NCBI GenBank assembly: GCA_015057055.1 | Contig: SVFE01000025.1 | Span: 1 to 35,997, forward strand | Source: Lachnospiraceae bacterium | Lineage (GTDB): Bacteria > Bacillota > Clostridia > Lachnospirales > Lachnospiraceae | Length of the DNA stretch: 35,997 nucleotides | Reading direction: 5' to 3' | Shown here: in pieces, positions 23,959-32,008 of the stretch | How the letters are laid out: each line of letters starts with the position of its first letter | Position numbering within the stretch: the first letter of the stretch is position 1 | The notes under the pieces: model-generated | Database searches by the model: none | The model's input: the letters and a program-made list of their open reading frames with translations, nothing else | What the model was told of the DNA's origin: nothing | Program-made: the position numbers and the translations under genes

Positions 23959-24387
23959 TTAGAATTTAAATATAATTATTCCTGCAATGGTGATTGCCAC
24001 CCCAAGGAGCCGTCGCCACTCCAGCGGTTGTTTATCCGCTCCCCATATTCCCAGAAGTTCAATAACATACGCCATAATAATCTGCGCTGTCACAATCAGC
24101 ATAACCGCCTTCGCCGGTCCCAACAGCTCCATACTTTTAATCACGGTAATGGTGATAAATGCTCCGATTACTCCGCCAAGAAGCATATACTTTGGCGATA
24201 CCTGAAATACGGAAAGCAAATTTTCCCGTTCCGCAAATGCCCATACCACAAGGCATACCACCAGCGCACTGGCCTGTACAAAGGCCGCCGATGTCCAAAT
24301 GCCGGACACCTTGGTAACCTGGGTATTAAATACCCCCTGCACGCTCATTAGAATCCCGGAAATAATTGCTATGATAATTCCCCACAT
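23959..24387 (-). CDS. DMT-superfamily membrane protein, YdcZ type
   Basis: 142 residues from MWGIIIAIISGILMSVQGVF, with GGAGG five bases ahead of the ATG at 24385-24387. Five hydrophobic helices fill the sequence; QGVFNTQVTK early and LEWRRLLGVAITIAGIIIF at the end match the YdcZ family (DUF606), small transporters related to EamA proteins. Members often work as pairs, but only one copy is present here. Substrate unknown. It follows the solute-binding protein gene after 63 bp, possibly in the arg operon transcript. Confidence 0.88.
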   Translation of the reverse strand: MWGIIIAIISGILMSVQGVFNTQVTKVSGIWTSAAFVQASALVVCLVVWAFAERENLLSVFQVSPKYMLLGGVIGAFITITVIKSMELLGPAKAVMLIVTAQIIMAYVIELLGIWGADKQPLEWRRLLGVAITIAGIIIFKF

Positions 24388-24450
24388 ACTGACCTCCGCT
24401 CTTGCATTTTGCAAATCACTTTTATCTCAGTATATCCGGAATTTACCTTT

Positions 24451-25812
24451 TTAATTCACAACTTCTTCCTCTTCCGGCAGCACCACCGTAATGACTTCCT
24501 CCGTCACCGGTGCTCCGGCAATTTGTGTTTTCATCTGCTCCGACAATGTACGCAACGTTTCGTTTACGTCCGCACCGTCCCAGATTCTCGTATAAGCAAG
24601 TTCCAACTGCACCCAAAAGTTACTGATTTCCAAAATTTTCGGAAGGGGCACTGAAGCTGCATACACTTCATTAACTCGGTCAAATATGTTTTCCTCGTAA
24701 TCTTCCGGTCCGAACCAGGCCGGCATTTTCTGCGTTCTTTCATATAAGGTATCCGCGTACCGGTTAACCAAATAAACGGCAAATTCGTTGGCCGCATCCG
24801 CATTATCACTATAGCCGTTAATCATCACCGCACTGGTGGAAGATAAGCCTCTGGCAACATGCTCTGCATCTACTCCCGGGAGCATTGCAACACCGTATTC
24901 AAATGTAATCTCACCCTCGCTTCGTGCATTTTCCAACACTCCGATGGCATCTGTCGTAGCAATGGTGAAAATAGTTTTTCCGGCCACAAAGTCATTGAGA
25001 ACCGCTTCGTAACTGCTCTCTTTTGACTCAATGGAAAAGAACTGGTGCAGGTCCTGGTATACCGACATACAGACAATCGTATCTTCGTTATAGATTTCCA
25101 TAACGGACTCGTCATCGCCGTAGGTTCCGCCCACATTCATATAGGCTCCGGTAAAGAAATAATTGTAAAAGATATCGCTGACATCCCACAAAAAGATATT
25201 TTCTACATTTTCCGGCGCATCATATTCATTTGCAATTGCCAGAATCTCCTCAATGGACTGCGGAATCATCTCCTGCACTCTTTGCTCAATCTCTCCTTCT
25301 GCTTCATTTCCGGAAACCACCATCTGCTGCAAATAGGTTTCGTTATACAGCAAAAATGCGGTCTCGTAGTAAAACGGATAAGCAAATGTCTGCCCATGAT
25401 AGGTCACTGCATCCAATGCCGTCTGGGGATATACTCTCTGGTTAACGATTTGGGCCGGGTCCGTTACCGGAATGGCAAGCCCCGCCATGGCAGCTTTTTC
25501 AATGGAATCCGAACCCAAAATATACAAATCCGGAACTTCATTGCCCGACAAGGAAGCCGCATTAATATCTTCCAGGTATTCCACTCCGGAATGAAGCACC
25601 GGCACCACGCGGATTCCCGTTGCATCATAATACTCCAGCGCGGCGCTGTTGATATACGCCTCCAAAGATGCATCCGTATACCAAAAATACAGCGTTTCAT
25701 CACTGCCGGCAAAAATATTATCACCATCATTATTTTGGCGGTACGCAATAAAGCACACCGCCAAAAGCATGGAAATTACTAATACAATTGACAAACCTTT
25801 TTTATCCATCAT
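24451..25812 (-). CDS. Extracellular solute-binding protein (family 1), no adjacent permease
   Basis: 453 residues. An N-terminal helix (LSIVLVISMLLAVCFIAY) acts as signal or anchor; the only Cys there is preceded by Val, not a proper lipobox. The rest resembles sugar-type periplasmic-binding proteins: ETLYFWYTDASLEAY, GIRVVPVLHSGVEYLEDI, VPDLYILGSDSIEKAA, YPFYYETAFLLYNETYLQ, and AIGVLENARSEG. The ligand is unknown. It starts 4 bp after the argD stop, so it is in the arginine operon, but no permease or ATPase lies nearby, so it may be a partner of a distant transporter or a sensor protein. The C-terminus is acidic (VLPEEEEVVN). Confidence 0.85.
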   Translation of the reverse strand: MMDKKGLSIVLVISMLLAVCFIAYRQNNDGDNIFAGSDETLYFWYTDASLEAYINSAALEYYDATGIRVVPVLHSGVEYLEDINAASLSGNEVPDLYILGSDSIEKAAMAGLAIPVTDPAQIVNQRVYPQTALDAVTYHGQTFAYPFYYETAFLLYNETYLQQMVVSGNEAEGEIEQRVQEMIPQSIEEILAIANEYDAPENVENIFLWDVSDIFYNYFFTGAYMNVGGTYGDDESVMEIYNEDTIVCMSVYQDLHQFFSIESKESSYEAVLNDFVAGKTIFTIATTDAIGVLENARSEGEITFEYGVAMLPGVDAEHVARGLSSTSAVMINGYSDNADAANEFAVYLVNRYADTLYERTQKMPAWFGPEDYEENIFDRVNEVYAASVPLPKILEISNFWVQLELAYTRIWDGADVNETLRTLSEQMKTQIAGAPVTEEVITVVLPEEEEVVN

Positions 25813-25816
25813 AAAC

Positions 25817-27001
25817 CTACAAACATTCCTTTAAAATTGCAATCATCTCATCCACATGTTCCTTCCGGATTATCAGAGGCGGAAGGAAACGGATTACATT
25901 GGTACCTGCATTTATAAGTACAAGTCCCTTATCCAGCGCCCGATTAATGATATCACCCACCGGATTTTTGAATTCCAGACCACGCATCAGACCTTTTCCC
26001 CGATGCATAATAATATCATCTCTCAGGGCAGCAATTTCATCCAATTTTTCTGCAAGATATGCCGACACTTCCCGTACATTTTCCAGTACCTTTTCTTCTT
26101 CAAACAAATCCATAACCTTGGAAATAGCGGCTCCGCCAAGAGGATTACCGCCGTAAGTTGTACCGTGATCCCCGGCCACCAGAGAATTCTGTCCGACTTT
26201 TTCCGTCATCAAAAATGCCCCTACCGGAACACCGCAGCCCAGTGCCTTTGCACAGGTCATCACATCCGGTTTTACGCCGTAATCCTGCCATGCGAACATT
26301 TCTCCGCAGCGGCCCATTCCACACTGGATTTCATCCAAAATCAGCAAAATATCTTTCTCATCACAAATCTGACGGATTTCCTGCAAAAATGCTTTTTCCG
26401 CCGGGTAAATACCTCCTTCACCCTGCACCGTTTCCATAATAATGGCACAGGTTTTATCCGTAATCTGCTGCTTTACGCTCTCAATATCATTGAGCCGGGC
26501 AAAACGGATATTTCCGATCATCGGCTGGAATGCTTCCCTGTATTTCGGAGTTCCCGTAACCGAAAGCGCTCCCATGGTTCTTCCGTGAAAAGAGTGCTCC
26601 ATGGCGATAATTTCATGGTCCGTCTTTCCGTCCTTTAAATAAGCATACTTCCGCGCGGTCTTAATAGCACCTTCCACGGCTTCCGCACCACTGTTGGTAA
26701 AAAATACCCGGTCCATGCCGGATACGGCCTTCAATTTTTTAGCCGCTTCAATGGCCGGCACATTATAATAATAATTGGACGTATGCATAATCTTGTCCAC
26801 CTGTGATTTCACGGCGTCATTGTATGCCTTATTGTTGTATCCAAGGGCAAAAACACCGATGCCGGATACAAAATCCAAATAACGTTTTCCGTTTAAATCC
26901 TTTAAATATACGCCGTCTCCGCTTTCAAACACAATGGGAAACCGGTTATATGTATGAAGAAGGGCTCCTTCTGCCTCTTCAATATAAGTATTCATATTCA
27001 T
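25817..27001 (-). CDS. argD: Acetylornithine aminotransferase
   Basis: 394 residues from MNMNTYIEEAEGALLHTYN; GAGGG eight bases ahead of the ATG at 26999-27001 sets this start (an ATG two codons later is possible). ArgD is a PLP enzyme that converts N-acetylglutamate semialdehyde to N-acetylornithine. Motifs are FTNSGAEAVEGAIKTARKY, HSFHGRTMGALSVTG, LILDEIQCGMGRCG and the PLP lysine in MTCAKALGCGVPVG. The fold-type I subgroup and gene neighbours argB and argJ make the assignment secure. The solute-binding protein gene follows after 4 bp. Confidence 0.97.
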   Translation of the reverse strand: MNMNTYIEEAEGALLHTYNRFPIVFESGDGVYLKDLNGKRYLDFVSGIGVFALGYNNKAYNDAVKSQVDKIMHTSNYYYNVPAIEAAKKLKAVSGMDRVFFTNSGAEAVEGAIKTARKYAYLKDGKTDHEIIAMEHSFHGRTMGALSVTGTPKYREAFQPMIGNIRFARLNDIESVKQQITDKTCAIIMETVQGEGGIYPAEKAFLQEIRQICDEKDILLILDEIQCGMGRCGEMFAWQDYGVKPDVMTCAKALGCGVPVGAFLMTEKVGQNSLVAGDHGTTYGGNPLGGAAISKVMDLFEEEKVLENVREVSAYLAEKLDEIAALRDDIIMHRGKGLMRGLEFKNPVGDIINRALDKGLVLINAGTNVIRFLPPLIIRKEHVDEMIAILKECL

Positions 27002-27065
27002 TCTTTTACCCTCATTTCTCTCATAAGCAAAACCCATTCCAGGCTTGCCGCTACACGCATTTTAC

Positions 27066-27962
27066 TTATTCATGCTCCGGAAATTCATCATCCGATACAA
27101 TCGCCGTGCCGATGCCGCTGTTGGTAAAAATTTCCAAAAGCAGACAGTGGGCAATCCGGCCGTCCAGAATATGAACTCTGCTCACGCCGTTTTCAATAGC
27201 ATCCGTACAATTATTAAGTTTCGGAAGCATACCTCCGCCAATCATTCCGTCTCCGATCAGTTCATGCGCCTGGGAAACATTTAAACGGGAAATAAAAGAG
27301 GCTTTATCGTTAATATCCCGGTACAAACCTTCAATATCCGTAAGGAACGCCAATTTTTCCGCGCCTACCGCCTTTGCAATCGCACAAGCCGCATCATCTG
27401 CATTAATATTGTAGGTATCAAAATTTGCATCCAAACCGATGGGGGCCACAATCGGAAGAAAATCATTTTCAATCAGGTCAAACAATACTTTGGCATTCAC
27501 CTCTGTAATCTGCCCTACATAACCGATGTCCTTTCCGTCGGAATAACGTTTTTCCACAGTAAGCAAACCGCCGTCTTTTCCGCTGATTCCCACCGCATTA
27601 ACACCAAGTTCTTCAACCATGGAAACCAACCGCTTATTTACTTTATTCAAAACCATTTCTGCGATTTCCATCGTTTCCGCATCCGTCACACGAAGACCGT
27701 TAACAAATTCCGCTTCCTTGCCGACTTTTGCCACCCATTTGCTGATTTCCTTACCGCCGCCGTGCACAATAATCGGTTTAAAGCCAACCAGTTTAAGAAG
27801 AGTAACATCTTTGATAACGTTTCGCTGCAACTCTTCATCCGCCATGGCACTTCCGCCGTATTTTACTACAATAATCTTACGGTTAAATTTCTGGATGTAA
27901 GGCAGTGCCTCAATCAGAACCTCCGCTTTTGATAAAATCTTGTCCATTTCTTTTTCCTGCAT
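27066..27962 (-). CDS. argB: Acetylglutamate kinase
   Basis: 298 residues from [20 protein letters not shown], with AAAGGAGAG ahead of the ATG at 27960-27962. ArgB phosphorylates N-acetylglutamate in arginine synthesis. Motifs: [11 protein letters not shown] (phosphate-binding lysine), [48 protein letters not shown] and [14 protein letters not shown]. The N-terminal helix is the type found in the hexameric, arginine-inhibited enzymes, so feedback inhibition by arginine is plausible. It lies 55 bp after argJ and 64 bp before argD. Confidence 0.97.
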   Translation of the reverse strand: MQEKEMDKILSKAEVLIEALPYIQKFNRKIIVVKYGGSAMADEELQRNVIKDVTLLKLVGFKPIIVHGGGKEISKWVAKVGKEAEFVNGLRVTDAETMEIAEMVLNKVNKRLVSMVEELGVNAVGISGKDGGLLTVEKRYSDGKDIGYVGQITEVNAKVLFDLIENDFLPIVAPIGLDANFDTYNINADDAACAIAKAVGAEKLAFLTDIEGLYRDINDKASFISRLNVSQAHELIGDGMIGGGMLPKLNNCTDAIENGVSRVHILDGRIAHCLLLEIFTNSGIGTAIVSDDEFPEHE

Positions 27963-28017
27963 GTCTTCTCTCTCCTTTATATTGCTTCCGTCATAGCCTG
28001 GGCAAAACCGCCCTTTC

Positions 28018-29250
28018 TTATGACCGGTAATCTGCATTTATTTTTACGTAATCGTAAGTCAAATCGCATCCCCAGGCTGTTGCCGAAGCTTCGCCCTCAT
28101 GCATATCCACATACACCGTAACTTCCGGTGCGCCGAGAATCTTTACTGCCAGTTCCTCATCAAATGCAAGGGGGGTGCCGTGGTCAAATACCTGCAAACG
28201 ACCTTCTTTGCTTTCGAAAAACAACTCTACATTTCCCTGGTCAAACTCCGCACCGGAATATCCCATGGCGCAAAGGAAACGACCGAAATTGGCATCGCAT
28301 CCGTAAATCGCCGCTTTGGACAAATTACTTGCCACAATGGCTCTCGATAAGGTCCGGGCATCTTCTTTGCTTTTGGCATTTACCACCTTTGCTTCAAAAA
28401 GTTTGGTTGCGCCTTCCCCGTCGGCCGCCATTTTCTTCGCCATAAATTCACAAATATAATACAACGCACGGACAAACAATTCATAATCCGCGTTCTTTTC
28501 CGCAATGATTTCATTTCCCGCGAGCCCGTTTGCCAAAATCAAAAGAGTGTCGTTGGTGGAAGTATCCCCGTCTACGGTAACCATATTGAAGGTATCCTTC
28601 ACCACTTCACTGAGTGCCTCCTGCAAAAGCGCCTTTTCAATAGAAAGGTCTGTCGTCAAAAATCCCAGCATTGTACACATATTGGGATGAATCATACCGG
28701 AACCTTTACACATTCCTCCGATGTGAACGTTTTTTCCGCCAAGGGGCAATTCCAAAGCAATTTCTTTTTTCTCCGTATCCGTTGTCATAATGGCTCTTGC
28801 CGCCGCCGTAGCCGCTGCTGCCCCGGTTTCCTTCTTTTCAAACAACGCTTCTGTCCCGCAAACAATTTTTTCCAAATCAATCTGCATACCAATCACTCCG
28901 GTAGAAGCCACCAAAATGTTTTCCGCCGAATCTCCTGCCTTGTCCGCCAAGGTTTTTGCCGTAGCACGGCAGATCTTCATTCCTTCTTCGCCGGTGCAGG
29001 CATTGGCAATTCCGGAATTGATAATCACGCCTCTTGCGTAGTCGCTCTCTTCCACAACCTTACGGTCCCAAAGAACCGGTGCCGCTTTCACCACATTTGT
29101 GGTAAACACACCCGCTGCTTTGCAGGGAACTTCACTGTAAATCAGGGCCATATCTTCCCTTCCCTGATACTTAATGCCGGCCGCATGGGACGCTGCATAA
29201 AAACCTGCAGGTGCCGTTATACCGCCGCTTATTTCTTTTATATTTTCCAT
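28018..29250 (-). CDS. argJ: Bifunctional ornithine acetyltransferase / N-acetylglutamate synthase
   Basis: 410 residues from [20 protein letters not shown]; start at 29248-29250. ArgJ moves the acetyl group from acetylornithine to glutamate and can use acetyl-CoA. The self-cleavage site is in [20 protein letters not shown] (Met-Cys-Thr, cut before Thr to give two chains). Other motifs: [17 protein letters not shown] and [15 protein letters not shown]. The cleavage site is intact. It follows the GNAT gene by 19 bp. Confidence 0.97.
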   Translation of the reverse strand: MENIKEISGGITAPAGFYAASHAAGIKYQGREDMALIYSEVPCKAAGVFTTNVVKAAPVLWDRKVVEESDYARGVIINSGIANACTGEEGMKICRATAKTLADKAGDSAENILVASTGVIGMQIDLEKIVCGTEALFEKKETGAAAATAAARAIMTTDTEKKEIALELPLGGKNVHIGGMCKGSGMIHPNMCTMLGFLTTDLSIEKALLQEALSEVVKDTFNMVTVDGDTSTNDTLLILANGLAGNEIIAEKNADYELFVRALYYICEFMAKKMAADGEGATKLFEAKVVNAKSKEDARTLSRAIVASNLSKAAIYGCDANFGRFLCAMGYSGAEFDQGNVELFFESKEGRLQVFDHGTPLAFDEELAVKILGAPEVTVYVDMHEGEASATAWGCDLTYDYVKINADYRS

Positions 29251-29269
29251 AATAAATAATCCGCCTTTC

Positions 29270-29713
29270 TTATTCGTTAAATGCCGTAATATTGGCCTCA
29301 TTTAATGTAAAATCATAGTAATTTAAATCTTCTCGCTTCGTCCAACCGATGCTGTTCCAAAAAGCATTTCCGATATCATTTTGAGTAAATGCAATCAGGG
29401 AAACCTTGTTGATTTTTTCCTTTTGTAACTCCTGCATCGCCTTCACTGCCATGGCCTTTCCGATGCCTCGTCGTCGGTATCCGGGGTCTACGCACACATG
29501 ATAAAAGCAGCCTCTTCTTCCGTCGTGACCGCAGAGAATGGTTCCTACAATCTTGCCGTCTTCTTCTGCAACCACACTGGTGGTGGGATTTCTTTTCAGA
29601 AACATTTCCACACCTTCCCTGGAATCATCCACACTCCGGATTCCGAATCCTTTAATGCGCATCCACAACTGATATACATTTTCATAATCGCCGATTTCCA
29701 TTGTCCGGATCAT
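29270..29713 (-). CDS. GNAT-family acetyltransferase
   Basis: 147 residues. The acetyl-CoA-binding loop is visible as VCVDPGYRRRGIGKAMA (motif A), preceded by VVAEEDGKIVGTILCGHDG, and the C-terminal beta-strand is YYDFTLNEANITAF. It heads the leftward arg operon, where argC or argA might be expected. Its acetyl acceptor is unknown; a role in N-acetylglutamate formation is possible from position, yet its sequence is that of a generic small GNAT enzyme. The start has GGTGG six bases ahead. Confidence 0.85.
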   Translation of the reverse strand: MIRTMEIGDYENVYQLWMRIKGFGIRSVDDSREGVEMFLKRNPTTSVVAEEDGKIVGTILCGHDGRRGCFYHVCVDPGYRRRGIGKAMAVKAMQELQKEKINKVSLIAFTQNDIGNAFWNSIGWTKREDLNYYDFTLNEANITAFNE

Positions 29714-29798
29714 CTTTTGCCACCATACTTTCTGTTCTTTCCTTGCCGTCGGTTAGAAATTGTAAGAAAAACATTTTTGCGAACCGATGCATCGCTAT

Positions 29799-29804
29799 AT
29801 TGTA
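29799..29804 (-). promoter_or_regulatory. Extended -10 of the GNAT-arg operon
   Basis: Minus strand TGATACAAT, an extended -10, about 86 bp ahead of the GNAT start. No strong -35. The leader also contains the palindrome CGATGCATCG (29785-29794). Confidence 0.4.
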
Positions 29805-29854
29805 TCACATTTTTCCAAACTAGGGTACTACCTATTTCTTATTTATTAATAATG

Positions 29855-29883
29855 TTGCATTCCCTTGGCAATTGTTGTATATT
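29855..29883 (+). promoter_or_regulatory. argG promoter
   Basis: TTGCAT (29855-29860), 17 bp, TATATT (29878-29883), about 120 bp ahead of argG. Immediately downstream is a weak ARG-box-like stretch (GTAGAATTTTTATATTATT, 29889-29907) that could bind ArgR; the match is partial. Confidence 0.55.
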
Positions 29884-29919
29884 AACATGTAGAATTTTTA
29901 TATTATTTTACATAACACG

Positions 29920-29967
29920 GAGGAAAATTCCTCTGCTCTTGCATGAACAAATCCTTTGCAAGCAGAG
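29920..29967 (+). promoter_or_regulatory. Hairpins in the argG leader
   Basis: GAGGAAAATTCCTC (29920-29933) is a 14-bp palindrome and overlaps by three bases a second hairpin, CTCTGC..TTGCA pairing with TGCAAGCAGAG (29931-29967), which is followed by TTTCATTTTC. An in-frame ATG at 29943 lies in its loop and would extend argG by 20 codons, but its nearest Shine-Dalgarno is too far away. It may be a leader control structure; it has no T-box sequence. Confidence 0.45.
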
Positions 29968-30002
29968 TTTCATTTTCTTTCGAAAAACAAGGAGGAATAG
30001 AA

Positions 30003-31220
30003 ATGAAAGAAAAAGTAATTTTGGCCTACTCTGGCGGACTTGATACCACTGCTATCATCCCCTGGCTGAAGGAAAACTTTGATTATGACGTTGTGTGCGT
30101 ATGTGTTGACTGCGGACAGGCGGAAGAATTGGACGGTTTGGAAGAACGCGCGAAGCTCAGCGGTGCTGAAAAGCTTTACATCGAAGATGTAACTGATGAA
30201 TTCTGTGATGAATACGTTGTTCCCTGTGTGCAGGCCAACGCAATTTATGAAAACAAATATCTTCTCGGAACATCCATGGCTCGTCCCGTCATCGCCAAGA
30301 GACTTGTAGAAATCGCAAGAAAAGAAGGCGCTACTGCAATCTGCCACGGTGCTACCGGCAAGGGAAATGACCAGATTCGTTTCGAACTCGGAATCAAAGC
30401 ACTTGCACCGGATCTTAAGATCATTGCTGCATGGCGTAACGATAAATGGACCTTGGATTCCCGTGAATCCGAAATCGAATACTGCAAAGCACACGGAATT
30501 GACCTTCCCTTCTCTGCAGATTCCAGCTACAGCCGCGACAGAAACCTTTGGCATATCAGCCACGAAGGTTTGGAATTGGAAGATCCGGCAAATGAGCCCA
30601 ACTTCGATCACCTTCTTGTCCTGGGCGTAACTCCGGAAAAAGCTCCGGATGAAGGCGAATACGTAACCATGACTTTTGAAAAGGGTGTTCCCACTTCCGT
30701 AAACGGAAAAGAAATGAAAGTTTCTGACATCATCCGTGAATTGAACAAATTGGGCGGAAAACACGGCATCGGCATTGTTGATATCGTAGAAAACCGTGTT
30801 GTTGGTATGAAATCCCGTGGTGTATACGAAACACCGGGCGGAACCATTTTGATGGAAGCACACCAGCAGTTGGAAGAATTGATTTTGGATCGTGAAACTA
30901 CCACAACCAAAAAAGAAATGGGTAACCTTATGGCAGATATCGTATACGAAGGAAAATGGTTTACTCCTCTTCGCGAAGCGGTTCAGGCATTCATTGAGTC
31001 CACACAACAGTATGTTACAGGAGAAGTTAAATTTAAATTATACAAAGGAAACATCATCAAAGCAGGAACCACTTCTCCCTACTCATTGTACAATGAAAGT
31101 ATTGCATCTTTCACTACCGGTGATTTGTATGACCACCATGATGCAGAAGGCTTTATCAACTTGTTTGGTCTCTCCAGCAAAGTACGTGCTATGAAAATGC
31201 AGGAGAATGTAAAGAACTAA
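30003..31220 (+). CDS. argG: Argininosuccinate synthase
   Basis: 405 residues from [27 protein letters not shown] seven bases ahead sets the start. ArgG condenses citrulline and aspartate with ATP in the penultimate step of arginine synthesis. The N-type ATP pyrophosphatase loop is AYSGGLDTT; other motifs are [17 protein letters not shown] and [27 protein letters not shown]. Its codon choice (many AAA, GGA, GAA and CGT codons) looks more biased than its neighbours, suggesting strong expression. It is divergent from the GNAT-argJBD operon, which would let one regulator control both. Confidence 0.98.
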   Translation: MKEKVILAYSGGLDTTAIIPWLKENFDYDVVCVCVDCGQAEELDGLEERAKLSGAEKLYIEDVTDEFCDEYVVPCVQANAIYENKYLLGTSMARPVIAKRLVEIARKEGATAICHGATGKGNDQIRFELGIKALAPDLKIIAAWRNDKWTLDSRESEIEYCKAHGIDLPFSADSSYSRDRNLWHISHEGLELEDPANEPNFDHLLVLGVTPEKAPDEGEYVTMTFEKGVPTSVNGKEMKVSDIIRELNKLGGKHGIGIVDIVENRVVGMKSRGVYETPGGTILMEAHQQLEELILDRETTTTKKEMGNLMADIVYEGKWFTPLREAVQAFIESTQQYVTGEVKFKLYKGNIIKAGTTSPYSLYNESIASFTTGDLYDHHDAEGFINLFGLSSKVRAMKMQENVKN

Positions 31221-31231
31221 AGAGGTAAATT

Positions 31232-31522
31232 ATGGACGTAATCACAGCAATCATCATTTACATTGTATTGATTAACATTGCAGGCTTTGCCTCCATGGGC
31301 ATTGACAAATGGAAGGCCAAACATCGGCAATGGCGTATTCCGGAGGCGACGCTGTTTGCTTTGGCAATTTTCGGCGGAAGCCTTGGTTCGGTAATCGGAA
31401 TGTATTCTTTCCGTCACAAAACCAAGCACTGGTATTTTGTCTACGGCCTTCCGGCAATTCTTGCTCTGCAACTCATTATCGTTGCCTATCTGATTGGCTC
31501 CGGCAATATTGTGATTATGTAA
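31232..31522 (+). CDS. DUF1294 membrane protein
   Basis: 96 residues, start ATG at 31232 with AGAGG six bases ahead, 11 bp after argG. Three hydrophobic helices and the conserved GIDKWKAKHRQWRIPE and FGGSLGSVIGMYSFRHKTKHWYF of DUF1294, a family of small bacterial membrane proteins of unknown function. It ends at a strong bidirectional terminator. No link to arginine metabolism is evident beyond co-transcription. Confidence 0.93.
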   Translation: MDVITAIIIYIVLINIAGFASMGIDKWKAKHRQWRIPEATLFALAIFGGSLGSVIGMYSFRHKTKHWYFVYGLPAILALQLIIVAYLIGSGNIVIM

Positions 31523-31532
31523 AAACAGCAAC

Positions 31533-31569
31533 AAAAAACACCGACTGGTTCATAGTTCGGTGTTTTTTT
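31533..31569. terminator. Bidirectional terminator
   Basis: AACACCGA (31537-31544) pairs with TCGGTGTT (31557-31564), with an A-run before and a T-run after, so it ends both the rightward argG-DUF1294 transcript and the leftward spoVAE transcript. Confidence 0.9.
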
Positions 31570-31580
31570 GTTTGCAATTT

Positions 31581-31937
31581 CTATTTTTTCATTTTCGGTT
31601 CAAATGCCATACTGGCCAGATAACCAAATATCAAAGCGGCACTGCTTCCTACAGCCCCGGCCTTAAATCCTCCGGAAAACAGCCCCAAAAATCCGTTTTC
31701 TTCCACTGCCGTTTTTACCCCGTCCATCAAAAGATGACCGAATCCGATCAAGGGCACGCTGGCGCCGGCCCCGGCAAATTCAGCAAACTTTTCGTATATT
31801 CCGAAAAAACTGAGGATTGCCCCGGTGCATACCAAAAGCACCATAATGCGCCCCGGCATAAGTTTGGTTTTTTCCATTAACAGCTGCACTGCCCCGCAGA
31901 TTAGTCCGCCGGAAATAAAAGCAATAACATAATCCAT
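31581..31937 (-). CDS. spoVAE: Stage V sporulation protein AE (SpoVAE/SpoVAEB)
   Basis: 118 residues with hydrophobic helices throughout. SpoVA proteins form the channel for dipicolinic acid in the spore inner membrane. Diagnostic stretches are FISGGLICGAVQLLMEKTKL, CTGAILSFFGIYEKFAEFAG, GAGASVPLIGFGHLLMDGV and FSGGFKAGAVGSSAALIFGY, matching SpoVAE rather than SpoVAC. The usual partners spoVAC and spoVAD are not adjacent, so this is an isolated copy. It is 71 bp after the last gene of the phospho-headgroup operon, and GGAG precedes the start. Confidence 0.9.
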   Translation of the reverse strand: MDYVIAFISGGLICGAVQLLMEKTKLMPGRIMVLLVCTGAILSFFGIYEKFAEFAGAGASVPLIGFGHLLMDGVKTAVEENGFLGLFSGGFKAGAVGSSAALIFGYLASMAFEPKMKK

Positions 31938-32008
31938 CCTTCTTCTCCTTCGGATTTTATTTTTACTTTTATTTTGCTGCGCAATGCCATATTTTATACA
32001 ACTTTTCT

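Noticed and set aside
29943-30002. Start of argG 20 codons upstream
   Set aside because: The ATG at 30003 has AAGGAGG at ideal distance; the upstream ATG has none, and the start of ArgG proteins fits 30003.
29884-30002. T-box or arginine riboswitch ahead of argG
   Set aside because: No T-box core sequence (GGTGGNACCGCG) and no terminator/antiterminator pair of the proper size.
29970-31007. 345-residue ORF opposite argG
   Set aside because: Shadow of argG with composition of an antisense frame; argG is certain.
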